A DNA stretch of 64,000 nucleotides from Elmis aenea (lineage: Eukaryota; Arthropoda; Insecta; Coleoptera; Elmidae). The notes beneath the pieces were generated by a model that ran no database searches, was not told where the DNA came from, and worked only from the letters and a program-made list of their open reading frames with translations. Positions 58,735 through 64,000 of this stretch are shown here, piece by piece. The first letter of the stretch is position 1. Every line of letters starts with the position of its first letter. Location: positions 55,700,108 to 55,764,107 of the forward strand of contig OX393577.1 of the NCBI GenBank assembly GCA_947652605.1. Reading direction: 5' to 3'. A program made the position numbers and the translations under genes.

Positions 58735-59393
58735 TAGGCTCTAGGCTGACATGATAAATTAAAACATTTTCTATATTTTTGGGGTGTGATCTAATGAAAG
58801 TTGATTGTGTGTTATATAACAAAAAAAAAAAAACTTATTTAGTATTTTTTGGTGCTTAATAGACTATGCTTGTTATACAGGGTGGTACTAGAACAACAAA
58901 ATATTAACGCAAGATTTTGTTTAGCCACAAAAATTAATAGTTTTGAAGTGCTTAACGCATGTTGAAATATATATATTTGATGCTCCGTATTTGTGTATTG
59001 TAGTGTGCTATATAGTAATGTTTTGTGCCAATGACTAATTCCTTCTTCTTTTTGTTTCAGTGATCCCACAACATTTTGCACTTCAATGTATGTTTTCATA
59101 TATTTATTATTGGACGTTTAAATTTTTTAAAACACAATAAAGAACATTTTTGAAGTGTATAATTGTCTTTTATTTAAAATAGGCTTAACTAGAAAAAATT
59201 TTGAATATCACTGCTCGGTCGTTTGTTTTTCATGAGGATTAAAATTTTTAAGATTTTAGTTTTAGGATTTTTATTTTCCTTTAACTATTAAGTACTAATT
59301 CATCATAGCTATGAATACTAAGGTACTTATTGATGAGATTAAAAATATGTATATCAATCTCTCACAAAATTATCTTTTGGTTGAAGATCAATG

Positions 59394-59724
59394 CAGTGAT
59401 GGCGAACCTTGTCAACCTGGCGTATCAAAAATAAAAATTCCAGTGATGCTACTTAAGTGATGTGTCACCCACATATAAATATCAAACAATACTGTCATCT
59501 GTCAAAATCATCAGACTTAAGATTCTCTAATTGGTAGTTATATGGCAAATAATGGGTGCCTCTGAATACCACCCCAAGGCCCGATTGCATAATAGCTAAA
59601 CCCTGGATTAACCCAGGGTTAGTCCCTAGTTTTAGGTGTTAATCCCGAGTTTAGCATTTATGCAATCAGACCAAAATTTTTAAAATCGAAATCACAGCTG
59701 CGTGTCATAGGTTTGCCATTACTG
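59394..59724. mobile_element. hAT-like MITE containing a nested hairpin MITE
   Basis: The outer ends CAGTGATGGCGAACCTTG and GGTTTGCCATTACTG are inverted. A foldback at about 59,577-59,673 (GGCCCGATTGCATAATAGCT to ATTTATGCAATCAGACC) is nested inside, with AACCCTGG/CCAGGGTT words at its centre. The flanking 8-mers do not match, so the duplication is lost or the borders are slightly off. Confidence 0.5.
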
Positions 59725-59761
59725 CCCTAGGCCCTATTGCACAAAGTAACACTGGTGTTAA

Positions 59762-59987
59762 CCCCTTCAGACCCAATTTTTTTTTCAGAAGCAAAAACTA
59801 CTATGCGATGCACAACTAAAATGTCATACTTCGAATAGAATCAATAGATGTAGATAGTATACTACTTTTCTTAAAAGAATATGCTCAAAGCACGCTTTAT
59901 ACATGGTTGCAGTCACAGTTTTAATATTTTAAGTCATATTGAAGTAGTAAACCAGTGTACATTATATGTGCACAGGGTCTGAAGGGG
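59762..59987. mobile_element. piggyBac-type MITE with TTAA flanks, 226 bp
   Basis: Perfect 13-base terminal repeats CCCCTTCAGACCC and GGGTCTGAAGGGG lie directly inside TTAA on both sides (59,758-59,761; 59,988-59,991). No coding content. It sits inside another repeat whose parts resume with AATACAAGTATTCCC. Confidence 0.75.
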
Positions 59988-60595
59988 TTAAAATACAAGT
60001 ATTCCCTAAAACTAGGCAATAGCAATGCCAACTATGCTTGGTTTTTGCCTAGTTCTAGTGTTAACTTGGTTTAATGCCAGGCCTACATTTAATTTTAAAT
60101 TTAAAGCTATTTTTTAAAGGTAAACAGAACTACCATAAAGGTTTAAAAAAAGTTATGTTATCTAGACTGGAAGATCTGCTAAAGTTTCTCGGTTCACAAT
60201 GCCCTTGGGAGCTATGAGTAATTTTTTCAAAAAACACTTAATTGTTACATTTATTAAGTAGTTTGTTCTAAGCAATTTATTTTTTGCGATAACTTGGTAA
60301 GAGTTAAATAAGTTATTTCTATAGACACAAATACAAGTAAACTTTAAATAGTTGAAATTAAAATCTAGCTTTAGCTAAAAAAGTTCGACAAATTAAAAAT
60401 ATTCGCTGCACCACTGAGAAAATAAAATTAGTTAAAAATAAAATATGAGGTGGTTTTAGGATGTTCATTAGTAATCGTTGATTTTGGGCCATAAAGGTAC
60501 TAATAAGTATATCACTTACTGAAAGCAAGTGTTTGCACAATACTGAAATACCATTACTAAAGTTTAACATTTACCCGATTATAAGTAACTAGATA

Positions 60596-60843
60596 CAGGG
60601 GTTCCCAAAGTACGGCCCGCGGGACAAATGCGGCCTGCGAACCTTAAAAATACGGCCCGCGCGATGTCAGCATCCACCATCTTGAATTCATACCAGATAA
60701 TTTGCTTTTCACAAAAAAACTATATATATCTACATATATTGACATTTCGAGTTTTTGTTGGTTCTCAAAAACACTTTTTTTGGCCCGCCAAATATTCGAA
60801 GTTTACAATTTGTCCCGCCTAGTCAAAACTTTGGGAACCCCTG
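60596..60843. mobile_element. hAT-type MITE, 248 bp
   Basis: Ends CAGGGGTTCCCAAAGTACGG and ACTTTGGGAACCCCTG. GGCCCGCGGGACAAATGCGG near the left mirrors TTTGTCCCGCC near the right, and TACGGCCCGCGC/TTGGCCCGCC also pair. The flanking 8-mers are not recognisably duplicated, so it is old. Confidence 0.65.
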
Positions 60844-60844
60844 A

Positions 60845-62149
60845 AGTAGAAGATGAAATTAAACTTTTAAATATTTGCTTTTAATATATTTTTAATAACT
60901 TTTCAATCACAGTAAGTATATGCACATATTAATACAATACAATCAATGTTTGTGTCCTGCTAAATGTACTAAATTTTTATATTTTTATTTTGACGGTTCC
61001 TCGTTACTTCAGGTTACACAAATTTACTGTTATTCTTAAAAAAAGATGGATATATTAAAGCAGAAGCTATAGTAATAACAGAAAACAGCATTGCAGATGT
61101 CAAAATTAATATTTGATAAATTGTTTGATTTGGTCTGACTTTTTTTATTAACATTTTTTATTAAATGTTGACCAAGATCCCATTGCAAATTATGTAAATA
61201 GTGCATTTTTCATTTCATTTATATATAAATCATGAAAAATAGATAGTGTGGTTTTTCAATAATAGAACCGACATAATCTGGTCATATTGGAGGGCAATTA
61301 AACTGATTATTTGCTATTATTACTAAAGGGCAAAAGCTCCTATAAATTTATTTAGTAACAATATTTGCGCTATAACTGTTGGATTATTGCTAATAAAATA
61401 TAGAATGTGATTGAATAATAATATTAGTTTAATCTTTGTATCGCCGGCTAAACGATAAGTGAAGTTTAAAAAAAAATCTCTACGCATATGTTCAACTGTT
61501 ATTTCGAAAACAAAACGATTATGGGCAAGAGATCTAAATGGTTCATTTGAATTTAACATTATCATGTACATGTATGAAGCGGAAATAAAATTACCACCTA
61601 CCTAATAGTTAATAATTTTGCTAAGTACTTTAAAACTGATGTCATATCACGCATCGTTCCGCTACTAACTAACAAATAATAGCGTATTATTTATGTTTAA
61701 ATATTTAGGAGAATCGGTAATTACATCGTTTTCAAGGAACAGTGTGTCAACTATTTTTTCGTGACAAAGAAATCACCACCTTCACATTTTTTAAAGCCAG
61801 GGACGCCAGCGAGGAAGTGAAAATGATCTATTATTTGAGATCCACCCTTTCTTTACTTTGCTGTGTTTACTTTGTACTTGCTATTCTTGAATAAACGATC
61901 TACGTGACAAACAAAATTTGAAAAAAGTGTTAAGCAAATTTGACTGGAGATAGCAAATTCACCGCGTAATTTTTCATCATTATTATTAGAACTTGAGCGA
62001 CAGTTCTATTCAATTTAAGCCTCCTGCATATTAGTTTTTGTTTAATTTTAACTAATACTTTAACTTGTTTTACTTAATATACATCAATAAATTGTCAAAA
62101 GTAAGGGTCGGTTGGTCATAAAAAAAACGTAAACAAATATTATGCTGTT
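60845..62149. other. Non-coding stretch, nothing recognised
   Basis: AT-rich DNA with short frames only. The minus frame at 61,323-61,571 (82 codons) has no recognisable motif and no splice context. Confidence 0.45.
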
Positions 62150-62634
62150 TTATATTTGTTTTCACAGCCTGCTATGATTTTCTTAGAAAAAAAAAACTAA
62201 GAAACCTTTATAACTTGCGTTTTATTAAAAATAAATGTATCGACCCCTACATATATGGAATCAGAAAAAAATAAGGAATTTCAATAGATGATAGCCAACT
62301 ATTGTTCCCATTTAAAAAAAGATAAGTTTGTGTCATAACTTTTAAACGGCGAGCGTAAAAACATTTTTTATAATCAAATTAAACATAAAAATATCTAAAA
62401 ATACTCTTTATAAATATTTTCGATATTTACAACAATAACGGAGTTATGACATTATTAATATGACAAAAAAACACATTTAATTCAATGACTCGAAAACCGG
62501 AAGTGATAGAATATTTTTGAAAACGGTTCTGAGTTTGTCTCAAAAAACTGCACATTTTTGGTAATTCAACCGTTTCTCTATCTTAAGTATTAACCGAGAT
62601 ACCCATGCAATCCCATCGAATTTGGACCACCCTG
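62150..62634 (-). mobile_element. Palindromic TA-family MITE, copy 6 (half element)
   Basis: The right end ATTTGGACCACCCTG followed by TA (62,635-62,636) plus the internal blocks TTTCACAGCCTGCTATGATT, GATAGCCAACTATTGTTCCC, TTTTAAACGGCGAGCGTAAA and AACTCGAAAACCGGA-like words match one arm of copies 3 and 4. The other arm is absent. Confidence 0.7.
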
Positions 62635-63224
62635 TATATGTTTTTATCCTTAAAAATTAATGTATGTATTGGAAACAAAGAAAGACTACAACACTAGAAC
62701 ATTCTTTGTTGACACCTAAAATAAGTTTTTTCGTGTCAAAATAGCAAATAATATCGAGATTTGAAAAAAAAATGAAATTTTTGAATGTTTTATGATAACT
62801 CCTTAAAAACATACAACATCTACCATCGCAAAGTCTAGAGTTCTCAAATGTGTTATAAAATGCTCTCTCTGATTCAATAAAGGTCGGTGGAATAGTTTTT
62901 AGAGAATCAACTTAATGCATAATGTTGAAAGCGTCTCCTAGTTGCGTTAATTGATGGTTATTATTGCTTCAAAATCAGAGATGTCATTAAAGAAAAAATA
63001 TTTTTAAAATTTGTTTTTTTACTGAAAATTTAAATCCTGGTGTTTTGTTTGTTAATATAATAGAATTTAATTCTTAGCTGAACATTTTGCATTTACCTTT
63101 AAGAACGCATTTTATGTATTTGTTCGCTGGGGCTCTGATAAAAATTGTTCCACCTATCACATAAACATCAGGTATAAGTATTTTGTAATTTGGTTCCTTC
63201 ATAAATTTCGTAAATAAATTAAAC

Positions 63225-63287
63225 CAAAACCTCTGTGTGCAAGTATTTATTATATTATTTACATAATTTTTTTAGAAAAATAAGCTC
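63225..63287 (-). terminator. 3' UTR and AATAAA of the right-edge gene
   Basis: On the minus strand AATAAA at 63,251-63,246 lies about 37 bases past the stop codon, giving a very short 3' UTR. Supports the last exon at 63,288-63,581 being the true end of a gene. Confidence 0.5.
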
Positions 63288-63581
63288 CTAATTATCGTCC
63301 GTGTTAATCCATTTAAGAAATCGCTGTAACAGTTCCATCACAAAACGTGTTGCCCTGTCGAAAAATCCAGGTTGTTCCTGTCCTGGAACATTTTCAGAAC
63401 CCATTAAATCGGGGTCTATGGGCTCTTTTTCTTTGGTCGCTTGTCTTTTGTTCCTCGTCAGAAGCGAATCCCAGTCGCCTTTCTCGAGCAGCGCCGACAT
63501 TTCTTTATCCTCATGTAAAAATTTTACGAAGCGTCGTACTAAATCCTGTTTTTCTGGAGCTGATCGTTTTTCCACTGGTGC
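63288..63581 (-). CDS. Last coding exon of an unrecognised gene (partial)
   Basis: The exon begins after a good acceptor (TTTGTTTTTCAG at 63,593-63,582) and reads APVEKRSAPEKQDLVRRFVK through KFLHEDKEMSALLEKGDWDS to KWINTDDN and TAG. It encodes 97 residues here; upstream exons lie beyond the window or were not found. It is charged, with dibasic KR sites (VEKR|SAPE and TRNKR|QATK) and a C-terminal amphipathic helix (GFFDRATRFVMELLQRFLKW). Dibasic sites framing a 34-residue segment could mean a secreted prohormone, but no signal peptide is visible, so that is speculation. I do not recognise the family. Exon status is well supported by the acceptor, the uninterrupted frame and the close poly(A) signal. 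Confidence 0.65.
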   Translation of the reverse strand, partial: APVEKRSAPEKQDLVRRFVKFLHEDKEMSALLEKGDWDSLLTRNKRQATKEKEPIDPDLMGSENVPGQEQPGFFDRATRFVMELLQRFLKWINTDDN

Positions 63582-64000
63582 CTGAAAAACAAATACGATA
63601 CTGAAAATAATAACAAATCGTGCCAGAAGTTTAATTTATATTCAAATTATTGCTGCTTTTCAAAGACTTATTCGGCTTTTTGACCTTCTAGCGTACATAC
63701 TGATCGATGTCTTACCTATCCTTTTGTTTTTCCTTTTTGAATTACTCAATCGTGTTTAAGACATTTGATTAAGACTACGTATGTATATATCTGTGTAGGG
63801 TATGATTTGGCGGTAAATAAACCGATCTAATTTAAAATAAAACATTGCTTAAAACGTGGTTTTGGATCTCCATGATCATGCCCTAGTACAAGCATTGCCA
63901 ATTTTACGCTAAATCAAGAGTAAATCGATGAATATACTTTTTGTGAGACTTTATCGCATACTTTTTTTTATATTACAAAAGCGATCAGTGTTACTTCTCT

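Larger units (their letters stand above)
57750..59145 (+). other. RpS24 3' UTR / last intron, with alternative terminal exon
   Basis: Contains the proximal 3' UTR (poly(A) signals at 57,908 and 57,932), two small inverted-repeat insertions, and the distal acceptor TTCTTCTTTTTGTTTCAG|TG at 59,060. The distal exon's AATAAA is at 59,136. No other coding region; short frames here show no family features. Confidence 0.5.

Noticed and set aside
1..64000. tRNA, rRNA or CRISPR arrays
   Set aside because: No tRNA-like cloverleaf with a GGTTCGAATCC-type arm, no rRNA segment and no regularly spaced direct repeats were seen by eye. A tRNA scan was not possible here.

Overview
The window is AT-rich eukaryotic nuclear DNA from an insect, most likely a beetle. 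This rests on intron-split genes whose products read as insect-like orthologues, arthropod-type core promoters (TATA box plus TCAGT-type initiator), and a dense load of LINE, hAT, piggyBac and TA-inserting elements. No bacterial, viral or organellar signature was seen, and the species cannot be fixed from sequence alone.

Layout. 1-20,000 has no recognisable coding gene. It holds palindromic and inverted-repeat elements, two decayed LINE reverse-transcriptase tails, hAT-type MITEs and a piggyBac-like remnant. At 20,030-20,135 a TATA/initiator pair and a splice donor suggest the first exon of a gene running leftwards out of the window. 23,845-30,421 (minus) is a six-exon SIRT1 deacetylase. It shares a 187-bp divergent promoter region with eIF1A (plus, 30,608-33,578). 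Then come, all on plus, an aldo-keto reductase (34,606-41,319) and the tRNA adenosine deaminase ADAT1 (41,616-44,890). A single-exon H2A.X-type histone (minus, 46,182-46,598) lies divergent to an effector caspase (plus, 47,151-54,468), which is followed by ribosomal protein S24 (plus, from 56,155). The right edge holds the last exon of an unrecognised minus-strand gene (63,288-63,581).

Exon models were built by splice sites and phase. The summed coding lengths are multiples of three for SIRT1 (785 aa), eIF1A (148 aa), the aldo-keto reductase (291 aa), ADAT1 (433 aa) and the caspase (329 aa). The genes are housekeeping or regulatory: chromatin deacetylation and DNA-damage histone, translation initiation and ribosome, tRNA editing, apoptosis. 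They are neighbours rather than a pathway.

Most remaining structure is transposon archaeology. Introns are loaded with non-autonomous elements, several nested two or three deep, many with target duplications that can be read directly (TA, TTAA, 8-bp). No wholly new molecular system is visible. The most useful observations are the alternative 3' exons of RpS24, the spliced C-terminal extension of the caspase, the elements with doubled, mirror-symmetric ends, two hAT insertions sharing one target, and the orphan leftward promoter.
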